A DNA stretch of 64,000 nucleotides from Corynebacterium kroppenstedtii (lineage in GTDB: Bacteria > Actinomycetota > Actinomycetes > Mycobacteriales > Mycobacteriaceae), in NCBI RefSeq assembly GCF_016894245.1, contig NZ_CP069792.1, positions 496,001 through 560,000 on the forward strand, written 5' to 3'. Shown here piece after piece: positions 19,272-28,884 of this stretch; position 1 is the first letter of the stretch; each line of letters opens with the position of its first letter. The position numbers and the translations under genes were made by a program. The notes beneath the pieces are model-generated. The model worked only from the letters and a program-made list of their open reading frames with translations. It searched no databases and was not told where the DNA came from.

Positions 19272-20690
19272 TTACACCAGCCGTCGGGCACCCGCAGCCG
19301 GGGTGATCGCCAAGAATGTGGGGTTCGGTAAATCCTTGTCGACGGTTCGCTGGTGAATCTCCTGTGCAACCGCAGTGATGCGTTCCGTGGGGACGAGAGC
19401 GATGATGCTTCCGCCGAATCCTCCTCCGGTCATGCGGGCCCCCACGGCACCTGCGTCGAGAGCCGCGTCACGGGCCGAGTTCAGTTCCGGTGTAGATACG
19501 TCGTAGAGGTCGCGGAGGGATTCGTGACTCTCATTCATGAGCCGCCCAAATCCTTTCCAGTTCTTGCTGTTGAGGGCGTCTTGGGCGCGCCGGGTGCGGG
19601 CGGTTTCGTCAACAACATGTGTGACGCGCAGGCGTGCAACCTCTGGCGTGACCGTGGATTCGTCGGTTTCCGCCCAGGAGGCTGCGGCGGCGATGGGATC
19701 GTCGATGTCGAGCAGAGAGGATGCACCTGCATGTGCGGTGACGGCGTCGATAACGCCTCGTCGCGAGGCATATTGCCCATCGGACAGCGAGTGAGGCGCG
19801 TTGGTGTCGGCCACCACGAACGCGAGCCCATCGGATTCAACGTCACACGCGACTTGATTGACGACGTTGGTGCGGAAATCAATGGCTAAAGCATGGCCTG
19901 GCGTAGCCAGGAGGGAACTTCGCTGGTCTAGTCCACCCGTCGACGCGCCGACCACGTCATTTTCTGCGCGGATCGCGGCATCGATGAGGAGTTGGTAGGT
20001 CGCCTGGTCGAGGGGTGCCTCTGGAGCGGCGAGTTCGCGGGCAGCTAAAACCGCGGAACACTCCAACGCAGCTGAGCTTGAGAGCCCTGATCCCAGCGGA
20101 ACATCCGAAATAAGGGCGAGATCTAGCCCGTTGCCATGCTGGTCGGATGAAGGTATCGCACCGTTCTGGTGGCCAGCCCATATCGTTCCCACAATGTATC
20201 CGGACCAATCCGCTGGATGACCTGGGCCAACATCCGCGAGCGCAACGGTGGTGCGTAGCGCCTCAGGGTGTGTGGGAGACGAATTCGCCTCATCTGACCC
20301 CGTTGCGTCGTCTTCGAATTCCGCTGTGACGCTTAGGTTTTCCGTTGCGGCTACCGGCGGAAGAGAAACAATCGAGATAGTGTCGTCGGTGCGACGACGC
20401 GCCGCGACGGCGGTGACATGTGGCAATGCAAAGGGGATGGATACTCCGCCTGCGTAATCAACGTGATCACCAATGAGGTTCACGCGGCCGGGAGCGGCCC
20501 ACACACCATCGGGCTTGCCACCAAATGTCTCGGTAAACAACGCAGTGGCGTCGGCAATAAGTTGTTGATCACTACGGGCCTGAGCCCAGTTGAGCGCCTG
20601 GGGATGGTGTGATGTGTGTGAAGAGGTTGCCTTCGCTTGTGTTGCCGGCGCCTGCGGTTTTTCTGTTGGCTCCGTGTGTGAATTTGCCAT
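19272..20690 (-). CDS. galK: Galactokinase
   Basis: GHMP-family kinase of 472 aa that phosphorylates galactose at C1 with ATP, the first Leloir step. The galactokinase signature GRVNLIGDHVDY is at 68-79, the ATP-binding GLSSSAALE lies mid-chain, and the C-terminal GHMP motif contains GARMTGGGFGGS. The first 35 residues are a Pro/Thr/His-rich extension, and there is a low-complexity insert near 120-140. The ATG overlaps the galT stop codon by one base (TAATG), which shows translational coupling. The TTG codon 15 bp upstream is inside galT and less likely to be the start. Confidence 0.94.
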   Translation of the reverse strand: MANSHTEPTEKPQAPATQAKATSSHTSHHPQALNWAQARSDQQLIADATALFTETFGGKPDGVWAAPGRVNLIGDHVDYAGGVSIPFALPHVTAVAARRRTDDTISIVSLPPVAATENLSVTAEFEDDATGSDEANSSPTHPEALRTTVALADVGPGHPADWSGYIVGTIWAGHQNGAIPSSDQHGNGLDLALISDVPLGSGLSSSAALECSAVLAARELAAPEAPLDQATYQLLIDAAIRAENDVVGASTGGLDQRSSLLATPGHALAIDFRTNVVNQVACDVESDGLAFVVADTNAPHSLSDGQYASRRGVIDAVTAHAGASSLLDIDDPIAAAASWAETDESTVTPEVARLRVTHVVDETARTRRAQDALNSKNWKGFGRLMNESHESLRDLYDVSTPELNSARDAALDAGAVGARMTGGGFGGSIIALVPTERITAVAQEIHQRTVDKDLPNPTFLAITPAAGARRLV

Positions 20691-21925
20691 TATTTGTCGT
20701 CCCAAATCTCTCTGAATCGTTGAGCAATACGTTCGGGGGTGGTGTCGTTGATCCAGAAACCCATTCCGGATTCGGAGCCCGCCAAATATTTCAACCTATG
20801 GGGAGACCGCATTAAGGAGAACAATTGAAGGTGGAGCCGAACATGGTCACGGTCTTCCGGCACTGTGGGCGCTTGATTCCAGGACGCGATATATGGTGTT
20901 CGTTCAACTCCATCGAAGAACTTATCGACGGCGGTGTAGAGCCTCTTCAATAGCGGAGCGAGATCTGCGCGCTCTTCCTGGGACAATGCATCAAAATCCG
21001 GCACCGAACGTCGTGGCATAACCATGACCTCCAAAGGCCATTTCGCGGCAGCGGGAACGAAAACGACGAAATGATCGGTGCGATCAATAATTCTGGTTCC
21101 CTCTTCTAATTCGGCGGAGAGAAGATCAGCAAACAGATCACTACCGTTTTCTTCACGATATATCTTGGAAGAGTGAACGATATTTCGAATACGTGGTGGG
21201 ATTTCTGGGTAGGAATAAATCTGCCCATGGGGGTGCTGCAAGGTCACACCAATTTCTTCGCCACGATTTTCAAATGGATAGACGTGCCGAACTTCCGGAA
21301 TTGCGGATAACGCTTTCGTCCGATGTGCCCATGCTTCGATAACCGTTCGGATTCTGCTAACAGGTAAGTCTTTAAAAGAACCAGAAATGTCCGGTGTAAA
21401 GCAGATAACCTCGCATCGTGCTAAAGCAGGACGGTGGGGAACCATTCCGTTATCCACGAGCGCGCCATTGTCGGCACTATGCTCACCTTTTCCCTCATTC
21501 TTCCCCTGATCCGCAGTCATCCGAGACATGTGCATACTGAACGAGGGGAACCGATTTTCAAAGACAACCACGTCATAGTCCGGCGATGGAATTTCTGTGG
21601 GCAGATGATCCGGAACAGTGGGAGCTAAAGGATCCTCATTAGCGGGCGGCATAAATGTTCTATTCATGCGGTGGCTCGCGTAAGCGACCCACTCCCCCGA
21701 CAGCGGATCACGCCGAATCTCCGAATCGGTTTTTGCGTGCGGCAATTCGCGTGAATCCGTCAGGATACGTTTCACAGAACCATTGAGAACCTCTGGGTCG
21801 TCATCGAAATAGATCAGTTCCCTTCCATCAGCCAGCGTCATCGACGTTACTGAATACGGATGATCCGAATTATTATTCAATCTTTCACCACTTATGGAAT
21901 TCATTTGCTGTTCTTCATCCATCAC
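20690..21925 (-). CDS. galT: Galactose-1-phosphate uridylyltransferase
   Basis: HIT-superfamily enzyme of 411 aa that exchanges galactose-1-phosphate and UDP-glucose for UDP-galactose and glucose-1-phosphate. The nucleophilic His motif HPHGQ lies at 231-235, with His233 forming the uridylyl intermediate. Conserved N-terminal elements RRDPLSGEWV (71-80) and FENRFPSF (122-129) are also seen. The first codon is GTG directly followed by ATG, and a second ATG is at codon 8; the ribosome site is weak for all of them. It overlaps galK by one base and lies 49 bp after the small membrane gene. No galE is in the window, so the UDP-galactose 4-epimerase must be encoded elsewhere. Confidence 0.94.
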   Translation of the reverse strand: MMDEEQQMNSISGERLNNNSDHPYSVTSMTLADGRELIYFDDDPEVLNGSVKRILTDSRELPHAKTDSEIRRDPLSGEWVAYASHRMNRTFMPPANEDPLAPTVPDHLPTEIPSPDYDVVVFENRFPSFSMHMSRMTADQGKNEGKGEHSADNGALVDNGMVPHRPALARCEVICFTPDISGSFKDLPVSRIRTVIEAWAHRTKALSAIPEVRHVYPFENRGEEIGVTLQHPHGQIYSYPEIPPRIRNIVHSSKIYREENGSDLFADLLSAELEEGTRIIDRTDHFVVFVPAAAKWPLEVMVMPRRSVPDFDALSQEERADLAPLLKRLYTAVDKFFDGVERTPYIASWNQAPTVPEDRDHVRLHLQLFSLMRSPHRLKYLAGSESGMGFWINDTTPERIAQRFREIWDDK

Positions 21926-21974
21926 ATGTTCCGGATCAGCTATTACAGATCACTGTTTACCCAGCTATTCACCG

Positions 21975-22277
21975 TCATCCACGGTCGGTTTCGTCGTCAT
22001 GAACGATCTTTGATTCATCGACAATAATGGGTTTGAGTTTTGCCCAAGCCACAAAAATACCGGAGACAACCAGTAACCCGATTCCGACCCATAAATTATC
22101 TGTTGCAGACTTAGATGCTCCCGTATCTGGGTTCGTTCCTGGATCGAGCGCAAAACTACAGATCACAAGAACAAGTCCGTATATCCCTAAAAGAATGGCG
22201 ATCACTGTCCGGATATCAAAAGCTCCAGCTTTATGTTTCTCCGGTGTTCTCGCGGGAGTTGATGTGTGTTCAGTCAT
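21975..22277 (-). CDS. Small two-span membrane protein in the galactose operon
   Basis: Protein of about 100 aa with two hydrophobic helices (roughly residues 21-41 and 63-81) separated by a polar loop rich in Asp, Asn and Thr, and short charged ends. The ATG at 22277 is chosen because AGAAAGG lies about 11 nt upstream; a TTG three codons earlier is possible. It sits between the sodium/sugar symporter and galT on the same strand. The position suggests a small accessory subunit of the symporter, but no family was recognised. Confidence 0.75.
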   Translation of the reverse strand: MTEHTSTPARTPEKHKAGAFDIRTVIAILLGIYGLVLVICSFALDPGTNPDTGASKSATDNLWVGIGLLVVSGIFVAWAKLKPIIVDESKIVHDDETDRG

Positions 22278-22379
22278 CGTACTCAACGCCTTTCTTACTT
22301 TTCTTCCAGCTGTAACTAGTCGTGTTCCTTATTGTCCGACACGACAGTGATTCGGTCATTAGCACATCACATTCCTCGG

Positions 22380-24041
22380 TTATGCGAATGCGACGTTGAG
22401 CGCGATGACCAAAACCAAACACAATAGTCCCAACGGTACGGTCCGGTGATACCACGGTTGTTCTGCTTCCGTGGTGTCCACCAACTGGGCTTTCGGCGTA
22501 ACAGAACGGACAAAGCCCACTAATTCTTCATCAGGTTTGGGCTTCGTCACCATCGTCACGAGGATCGATACGACAATATCGGTTGCGAAGGCAATCGACG
22601 CTGCAACGAATGCGACTCCTTGCCCGGGGAGGCTGACCACGGGAGAGGACCCCAACGACAATCCCCAGAAGACGACGGCGGCAAGCGTACCGGTCACTAG
22701 TCCTACCCAACCAGCAGTAGGTGTCATCCTCTTCCAAAACATACCCAAAATGAAGGTGGCAAACAGCGGGGCGTTAAAGAAACCAAACAACGTTTGAAGG
22801 TAATCCATGACGTTACCGAAATTCATTGCAACCAATGCAGTCCCCACGGCAATAACCGCAGCAAGGATCGTCGCAATCCGCCCAAACTTTAGGTAGTATT
22901 CGTCGTCACGATCTTTAACCACATATGTCTGCCAAATGTCATAACTCATGACGGTATTGAAAGCAGAAATATTTGCCGCCATTCCGGCCATAAATGCAGC
23001 CAAGAGACCCGCAATTGCGACGCCTAAGAGTCCATTGGGCAATAAATCACGCATCAAATAAAGGATGGCGTCATTGGGTTCTGCGGTCTCATCTTTAATA
23101 GGCGTGACAAGAACCGAGGCGACCATACCGGGAATAACCACAACGAAGGGGATCAGCATCTTCGGAAATGCGCCGATAATCGGTGTTTTCCGTGCTGAAC
23201 TCAACGATTCCGAGGCCATGGCACGCTGAACCTCAACGAAATTTGTTGTCCAATAACCAAATGACAGAACGAAACCAAGACCGAACGCAATACCAATTGC
23301 AGAGACGATGGGGTTATCAAACCCCGAAATATCCTGCCCAGGCCACGTATGGAAATGAGATTCGGCGTTCAGTGCACCTTTCAATCCTCCCCAACCGCCG
23401 ACACGATGGAGACCAATCAATGTCAAAGGAAGGAGCGCTGCAACAATAACGAAGAATTGAAGAACCTCGTTATAAATTGCGGCGGAGAGCCCACCCAACG
23501 TGATATATGACAGAACGATAACTGCCGCGACCAATAGGGTGACCCACAGAGGCCATCCCAGAAGTGAATTGACCACTTTTGCTAGAAGCAGGAGGTTCAC
23601 ACCGGCGATGAGGAGCTGAGCCAGGGCAAATGATATGGCGTTGACCAGGTGTGCCGTCGGCCCGAACCGTTTGAGCATGAACTCGGGGACCGAGCGCACT
23701 TTGGAGCCATAATAAAAAGGCATCATAACGATGCCTAAGAAAACCATGGCAGGAACAGCGCCAATCCAGAAATACTGCATTGTTTGCATTCCGTACTGGA
23801 CGCCATTGGCAGAGTGACCAATGATTTCAACCGCACCTAGGTTGGCGGAAATAAAAGCCAAACCTGTTACCCAGGATGGCAGTCCCCGGCCAGAGAGGAA
23901 GAAATCAATGGAACTCGATACCCTCGCCCGGGCTGCCCACCCGATTCCCAAAACAAAAACAAAGTAGAGCGCTACCAGTGAGTAATCCACCCAACTGGCA
24001 TCAAGGCGGAGCACAGATTCCGCCACGACCATAGTCTCCAT
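22380..24041 (-). CDS. Sodium:solute symporter (SSS family), probable galactose importer
   Basis: Na+-coupled symporter of 553 aa with about 14 hydrophobic segments and the LeuT-like core of the SSS family. Conserved SSS stretches include the first helix around SLVALYFVFVLGIGW, the Na+-site helix near GLAFISANLGAVE and the GYWTTNFVEVQRAMAS segment (about 264-279), which resembles bacterial SGLT-type sugar transporters. AGGA lies 7 nt before the ATG. The gene stands between galM and galT/galK, so import of galactose, or of a galactose-containing sugar, is the likely role. The substrate rests on context only. Confidence 0.87.
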   Translation of the reverse strand: METMVVAESVLRLDASWVDYSLVALYFVFVLGIGWAARARVSSSIDFFLSGRGLPSWVTGLAFISANLGAVEIIGHSANGVQYGMQTMQYFWIGAVPAMVFLGIVMMPFYYGSKVRSVPEFMLKRFGPTAHLVNAISFALAQLLIAGVNLLLLAKVVNSLLGWPLWVTLLVAAVIVLSYITLGGLSAAIYNEVLQFFVIVAALLPLTLIGLHRVGGWGGLKGALNAESHFHTWPGQDISGFDNPIVSAIGIAFGLGFVLSFGYWTTNFVEVQRAMASESLSSARKTPIIGAFPKMLIPFVVVIPGMVASVLVTPIKDETAEPNDAILYLMRDLLPNGLLGVAIAGLLAAFMAGMAANISAFNTVMSYDIWQTYVVKDRDDEYYLKFGRIATILAAVIAVGTALVAMNFGNVMDYLQTLFGFFNAPLFATFILGMFWKRMTPTAGWVGLVTGTLAAVVFWGLSLGSSPVVSLPGQGVAFVAASIAFATDIVVSILVTMVTKPKPDEELVGFVRSVTPKAQLVDTTEAEQPWYHRTVPLGLLCLVLVIALNVAFA

Positions 24042-24136
24042 GCGCGTGTCCTATTCTTTCTGGATTATCGATATGTATTTCTCACGCCTGTTATGGGGTT
24101 AAGTGCACCGTAGGTGACGCGGCACTACGTCCCGGT

Positions 24137-25186
24137 TCATCCATGATCTGCACCTGCCGTATGCTCTGCTGCGTACCCAATACGCCACTTCACGACGAGG
24201 GATTCGCCCGCCGCAATATTCGCCACATCCGTCCCACTGTTAAAGGCATCGGGAGGCACTGTCATGGGTTCGACCGCCAATGCGCGGCCTCTGCCGGGAT
24301 AGGGATAGCCCCACGATGGGTCAGCGGTAAACACCTGGAACCACTTGATCTGTGGAGAGACCCACATTTGTACCCCACGCCCGTCACTATTAAGTAGTCG
24401 CGCTGCACGGATATCAGAAGCGACGTCTCTACGTGAGAGGTCAGTACGCGCCGTATCTGGGGATACACTCTCCGACATCGTGTCTCGGCTCGATACCGCC
24501 TCCCGACCGAAACAGTCATCGAGGAGTTGGTCGCGGAGCTCAATGTGGTGGATCGGGAACTCTGCGGTGATGTCGGTAATGTCGCCCGAGGGGAGCTTCC
24601 TGTCCGGATCCAGGGGAAGCTGACTGCGAACGAACATGTCGAGCGTGCACTCATCAATGGGGGATCCGAGTGCGCTGAGATAGCTATGGAACCCGTACGC
24701 CACTGGTGCAGCACCAACCCCGGGAGCGCTGTCGGGATGCGTAATCTCGCAGGTACACGTCAGCCCCTGATCGGATAGTTCATAGGTCGACGTCACATGA
24801 AGTGCCCACGGCCATCCTTGCTGAGGCTCGATGGTGGTTGCCAATGTGGTCGCGGTGGCGTCATCAGCATGTGACATCACGTCCCACACGGCGTCGCTCA
24901 CGAAACCGTGGATGGCGTTGTTCCGGTCTGGTTCCGTCATCGACAGCTGGTGTGACTGGCCGTGAAAATAAAACCGCCCATCCCGAATTCGATTGGGCCA
25001 GGGAGCTAGTACGACGTTCGCAGACAAAGGTGGGTACTCCCCGTCGGAATACCCCTCCATTAGGGGCAACCCGCGGTATGTCAGGGAACGTATTCCTCCC
25101 CCATAGGTAGCAATTTCCGCAGCGTATGGTCCGTGTGAGAGATGCACCACAGGATGGTTATTGACCTGCGACTCTTCGTCGCTCAT
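24137..25186 (-). CDS. galM: Aldose 1-epimerase (mutarotase)
   Basis: Galactose mutarotase family protein of 349 aa that equilibrates alpha and beta anomers so that galactokinase receives alpha-galactose. Substrate-binding PWPNRIRDG lies at 62-70, the first active-site His is His93 (NNAIHGF), a second is in YGFHSY, and the catalytic base is probably Glu306 in AVEPMTVPP. The insert around 225-260 (Ser/Asp/Arg-rich) is not typical. A strong AAGGAG site lies 5 nt before the ATG. It is the first recognisable galactose gene of the minus-strand run galM-symporter-small protein-galT-galK-glf. Confidence 0.9.
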   Translation of the reverse strand: MSDEESQVNNHPVVHLSHGPYAAEIATYGGGIRSLTYRGLPLMEGYSDGEYPPLSANVVLAPWPNRIRDGRFYFHGQSHQLSMTEPDRNNAIHGFVSDAVWDVMSHADDATATTLATTIEPQQGWPWALHVTSTYELSDQGLTCTCEITHPDSAPGVGAAPVAYGFHSYLSALGSPIDECTLDMFVRSQLPLDPDRKLPSGDITDITAEFPIHHIELRDQLLDDCFGREAVSSRDTMSESVSPDTARTDLSRRDVASDIRAARLLNSDGRGVQMWVSPQIKWFQVFTADPSWGYPYPGRGRALAVEPMTVPPDAFNSGTDVANIAAGESLVVKWRIGYAAEHTAGADHG

Positions 25187-25280
25187 GGCAGCTCCTTAGG
25201 GCTCTTGTTGGATGCCCGATGTCTGACGTTAGCAAACCGTGAACCGGGCGGAAATACCCGATTCGGTTGTGAAGCGTCTT

Positions 25281-26192
25281 CTAAAACCATGCGTCAATAA
25301 CGCGCGCCACTCCATCGTCATCGTTACTGGTAGTTACCGCTTTTGCCACCCCACTGAGCAGCGGATGTGCATTACCCATTGCTACCCCCGTTCGCGCCCA
25401 TTCCAGCATCTCTGTGTCATTCGGCATATCACCGAAAGCAACGGTTTCGCCCGCGTCGACACCGAGAAGTTCAGCAACCTCGGCTAAGCCACCAGCTTTG
25501 GTCACACCAGGTGCCGCGATTTCCAGTAGTCCGCCCGAAAATGAATACGTGACATGCCCTTTATCGACGGGAATGTTGGGTGCTACAAGCTGGTAGAGCT
25601 CTTCGCTAGTGGCCTCAGGTGAACGGAGCAGCAGTTTTACCGCCGGCTCAGCCACGAGTTCTTCGATACTCACCAATGAAAATCCCTGGCTATCCCATAC
25701 GTGGTCAAAGTTAGGCTCAATGAGGAATTGATCCTTCTCGGAATAAAGATCAGTTCCGACACGTTCAACTCCGAATCCAACATGGATCCCCCGTGGATCC
25801 GACGCGAGGCCTTCAACCACTCGTCGCACCATGTCAGCGAGGTGCTTCGGGGGTATCTCATGTGCATTGAGAACCTCTCCCCTCGCGGAATCGAAAATCA
25901 CGGATCCGTTAGTGCACACGCACAGGGGGCGGACGGGGAGCTGGGCAATAACGGGGAGTGTCCACCTGGCGGGACGGCCCGTGGCCAAAACGAGCGATGT
26001 TCCAGCTCGAACCATACGGTGAATTGCCGACGCGAGACGCGGTGTAACGCGTTCGGCGCTCGTGACAAGCGTCCCATCGATGTCAGAAGCGACAAGCAAG
26101 GGTGCAGGGTCACGTCCGGCGAGGTCAACGGCGTCGGGAAGGCCTGCACGAGGGCCACCCGTATGTTGAGGTCCGCTGGCGTCGATATTCAC
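25281..26192 (-). CDS. Cof-type HAD phosphatase
   Basis: Haloacid-dehalogenase hydrolase of 303 aa, Cof/class IIB. Motif I is DIDGT (37-41, nucleophile Asp37), motif II lies in LVLATGR, and motif IV is GDMPND near the C-terminus, with the class IIB cap between II and III. Such enzymes dephosphorylate sugar phosphates, flavins or phospholipid head groups; the substrate here is unknown. The start codon is GTG and lacks a good ribosome site, and the first 28 residues are Pro/Gly-rich, so a later start is possible. It lies 8 bp after the PlsC-HAD fusion gene, whose C-terminal domain is a paralogue, so the pair is probably co-transcribed. Confidence 0.85.
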   Translation of the reverse strand: MNIDASGPQHTGGPRAGLPDAVDLAGRDPAPLLVASDIDGTLVTSAERVTPRLASAIHRMVRAGTSLVLATGRPARWTLPVIAQLPVRPLCVCTNGSVIFDSARGEVLNAHEIPPKHLADMVRRVVEGLASDPRGIHVGFGVERVGTDLYSEKDQFLIEPNFDHVWDSQGFSLVSIEELVAEPAVKLLLRSPEATSEELYQLVAPNIPVDKGHVTYSFSGGLLEIAAPGVTKAGGLAEVAELLGVDAGETVAFGDMPNDTEMLEWARTGVAMGNAHPLLSGVAKAVTTSNDDDGVARVIDAWF

Positions 26193-26200
26193 GATGAGGT

Positions 26201-28405
26201 TTATTTCTCTGTGGCTAAGCTCGGTGAATCTGCTTCGTCTGCAGCATCAGCGTCCTGGTCCTCGAACCGTTTCACAACATATTTGAGAACCTCAGCAACT
26301 CCATCGTCCTCCACTGAGGAGGTCACCCAGGAGGCGTCGCGAATAAGATCCCGATCGGCATTCGCCATTGTGATACCTGCGCCGACATAGGAGAGTAATT
26401 CGGCGTCATTTGGCATATCACCGAAAGCGATGACGTGAGACGGATCTATTCCTTTGTTATGAAAATACCATTCGGCACCGGTCGACTTATTCACTCCGAT
26501 GGGGCCTAGTTCTATAGATCCATAGGGGTTGGAATACGTTAGCGTACTTCTTTCCCGGACACTTTCATCCAGCGCATCAGCAATATCTTCGCTTGGCATG
26601 TCTGCGTTGACAACGACTTTAACAGCAGTGTTATCGACCGTGCGCACAATTATCTCGGCATCTGGGATATTTTCTTCGATTTGGTGAGTGAGAATGTCCG
26701 CCCCGCCTTCAAAAAAGCCTTCCACGTGGAGTACGCGTTTGTTCTTGGTGTCATAAACCACTGCACCATTGGCACAAATGGCAACGGGTGAGATAGGGAG
26801 TTGATCGACAACAGGATCGACTTCTTCAATAGCCCGCCCGGTAGCCAAAAGAACTTCGACACCACGGGCGTTGAGCTTGCCGAATACGTCACGCGTAGCG
26901 TCGCTAATTGTATTCTCATGAAAGATCGTTCCGTCTATATCGGAACAGACTGCAGCCACATCTGCAGGTAATTTCGATTTAATGCGTGCAGGGATTTTGT
27001 CACGAATCTGTTTGGTTTGTCCGATCAGTGACGTTAATGTCTTGTCTAATGACACCCATTCCACATCGCGAGTCGCGTCCGTCATCGATGCGGTGGCAGA
27101 TTGAACTGATTGAAGCAATTCACGCGAGGAACGATAAAACGAATCTCTTGCTTCAATAATCTTCGACGCTCCCTCGTGATTATTCTTGGAGGTCTCCTCA
27201 TAGAGCGAATCGAAGCTCGTCTGTAAGGACTCGACTATTTTCTCAGCCCCGTCGTCCCGCTTATTCTTTTCCTTCTTCTTCGCAGCCTTCTCAGCCTTCT
27301 CAGCCTCTTTCTCGGCAGTCTTGGCTTCCTTTATTTCCTCTTTGCGTTTATTCTTTTCGAGCTTATCCGCCCGTTTACGCAGCTTCGTTTCCTCATCGGC
27401 TTGCCATGGCATTTTGTCATTCAACGCCGCTGCGGATTCAGTCACGGAGTCACGTGCGCTCACCGAGGCAGACTTCACCGCGTCGGAACTCTTCGTCCAC
27501 GCACCAGAACTCATACTGACACTCTTATTGACGATGTCGCGCGTTGTCTTCGTCACCACATGCGTTAAATTATTCAAATCGTCCCGCAGCTTGCGGATGC
27601 GGTGACGCTCCTCGGCTACAGCCTCGTCCTCACGCTGAGCAACCTCGAACGGTGGGGCAGCTCCACCGTACCGAGCAGGAATCCAATATTCGTCCCCCTT
27701 CACTGGGCCATTGTCCTGTAGGTACATTTCCCACAGCCTGTCCAGGTCATTAACCATGACATCACGGAGACGATCCGTCTCTGTCGTGGCATCGCCATCG
27801 GGATGAATGGGTGAGAGAACATTGATATAAATCGGAGTCCGGGAGCGCCCCAACCGCTTCGGGTGCCCCTTCGTCCAGACACGCTGCGAACCCACGATGG
27901 TGACAGGAATCAAAGGAACCCCTGCTTCCTGAGCCATCCTGACAGCACCTTTGCGGAAATCTTTGATTTCGAAGCTACGTGAAATGGTCGATTCCGGAAA
28001 TACTCCGACCAAACGGCCAGATCGGAGATAATCCACCGCCTGCCGGTATGACTCACTGCCGTCGATCCGATCAACCGGGATATGCTTCATCCCACGCATG
28101 ATTGGCCCCGCAACGGGGTGATCAAATACTTCGGATTTGGCCATGTAGCGCACGTATCGGCGGCAGGTGCGGAAAGGAATCCCTGCGTAGGCAAAGTCAA
28201 GGTAACCGGTGTGGTTCATCACCACAACGGCACCTCCTTTGGCCGGTACATTCTCGGTTCCAGTCACTCGAAAACGGAGGCCTTCCAGAGTGAATAAGGT
28301 CCGAGCAAGGCCAATAATGCCGAAGTAAAACGGATCTGCCATAGGGTTCATCTTAACGGTGGGCTTATGGACACAGGAATTCACCAGGATTTTTGTGTTC
28401 ACCAC
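26201..28405 (-). CDS. PlsC acyltransferase / coiled-coil / HAD phosphatase fusion
   Basis: A 734-aa fusion. Residues about 25-235 form a 1-acyl-glycerol-3-phosphate acyltransferase (PlsC) domain with NHTGYLD (64-70, the HX4D motif) and FPEST (136-140). Residues about 255-440 are strongly charged, with Lys/Glu/Ala heptads (350-385) predicting a long coiled coil. Residues about 480-715 form a Cof-type HAD phosphatase with DIDGT (489-493), ATGR (521-524) and GDMPND (662-667). In principle it could make phosphatidic acid and also dephosphorylate a lipid or sugar phosphate. M. tuberculosis Rv2483c also joins HAD and PlsC domains, but in the opposite order. The start is uncertain: ATG codons 19 and 22 fit the PlsC domain better than the first GTG. 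The next gene, 8 bp on, encodes a second HAD enzyme. Confidence 0.88.
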   Translation of the reverse strand: MVNTKILVNSCVHKPTVKMNPMADPFYFGIIGLARTLFTLEGLRFRVTGTENVPAKGGAVVVMNHTGYLDFAYAGIPFRTCRRYVRYMAKSEVFDHPVAGPIMRGMKHIPVDRIDGSESYRQAVDYLRSGRLVGVFPESTISRSFEIKDFRKGAVRMAQEAGVPLIPVTIVGSQRVWTKGHPKRLGRSRTPIYINVLSPIHPDGDATTETDRLRDVMVNDLDRLWEMYLQDNGPVKGDEYWIPARYGGAAPPFEVAQREDEAVAEERHRIRKLRDDLNNLTHVVTKTTRDIVNKSVSMSSGAWTKSSDAVKSASVSARDSVTESAAALNDKMPWQADEETKLRKRADKLEKNKRKEEIKEAKTAEKEAEKAEKAAKKKEKNKRDDGAEKIVESLQTSFDSLYEETSKNNHEGASKIIEARDSFYRSSRELLQSVQSATASMTDATRDVEWVSLDKTLTSLIGQTKQIRDKIPARIKSKLPADVAAVCSDIDGTIFHENTISDATRDVFGKLNARGVEVLLATGRAIEEVDPVVDQLPISPVAICANGAVVYDTKNKRVLHVEGFFEGGADILTHQIEENIPDAEIIVRTVDNTAVKVVVNADMPSEDIADALDESVRERSTLTYSNPYGSIELGPIGVNKSTGAEWYFHNKGIDPSHVIAFGDMPNDAELLSYVGAGITMANADRDLIRDASWVTSSVEDDGVAEVLKYVVKRFEDQDADAADEADSPSLATEK

Positions 28406-28884
28406 GCCACCAATACGTGGTCTACGGGCATTGCAGAGAACCCCCGTGGCGTTGGACCCCGTCGAACAGTCCCAATCGCTGCCCCCGTAAAGGGTTAATT
28501 TTGAGATTAATTTGCCGTCTGATTGCGGTCATTAACGGGCATAAATGACGGAAATAATACGCCAAACGGACATAAATAAACCTTTGTCAGCCATAGCTCC
28601 AGCACCGACGAGACCACCAGTAGTTCACACCCGAAAACTACTACCTACGCGACCGTAGGTAGATGCTCACGCAGGTCCTCTCCAGATGATAGCGTCGACA
28701 CCGTAAATAATGTGACCTTCACATCTCAATGAGTGAGTACGAGAGCTACGTAACATAACGAAGGCGAAAACCTCTCTCCTGATCCAGACCCCTGGCACCG
28801 ATAAGGAGGGTGGATCGCCTTCGGCTTGTGCTACTCTTCCAGCTCTTTTCCACGTGCTCAGCTCGAAGGAGGAACCTAGCAACT
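28406..28884. promoter_or_regulatory. Divergent control region between the PlsC-HAD gene and glpD
   Basis: About 480 bp with no supportable gene. An A+T-rich part lies near 28495-28585. The imperfect palindrome TGTGACCTTCACA (28711-28723) resembles a CRP/GlxR half-site pair, but its spacer is 3 bp instead of 6. AAGGAGG at 28866-28872 serves glpD. Promoters of both flanking genes must lie here. Confidence 0.45.

Noticed and set aside
19353..19889. 178-codon plus-strand frame opposite galK
   Set aside because: Shadow of galK; no ribosome site or motif.
25701..26390. 229-codon plus-strand frame across the two HAD genes
   Set aside because: It runs antisense across the junction of two genes with clear HAD motifs; its composition is not protein-like.
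28711..28723. TGTGACCTTCACA as a GlxR/CRP operator
   Set aside because: The half-sites are right but the spacer is 3 bp instead of the usual 6, so only kept as a weak note in the control region.
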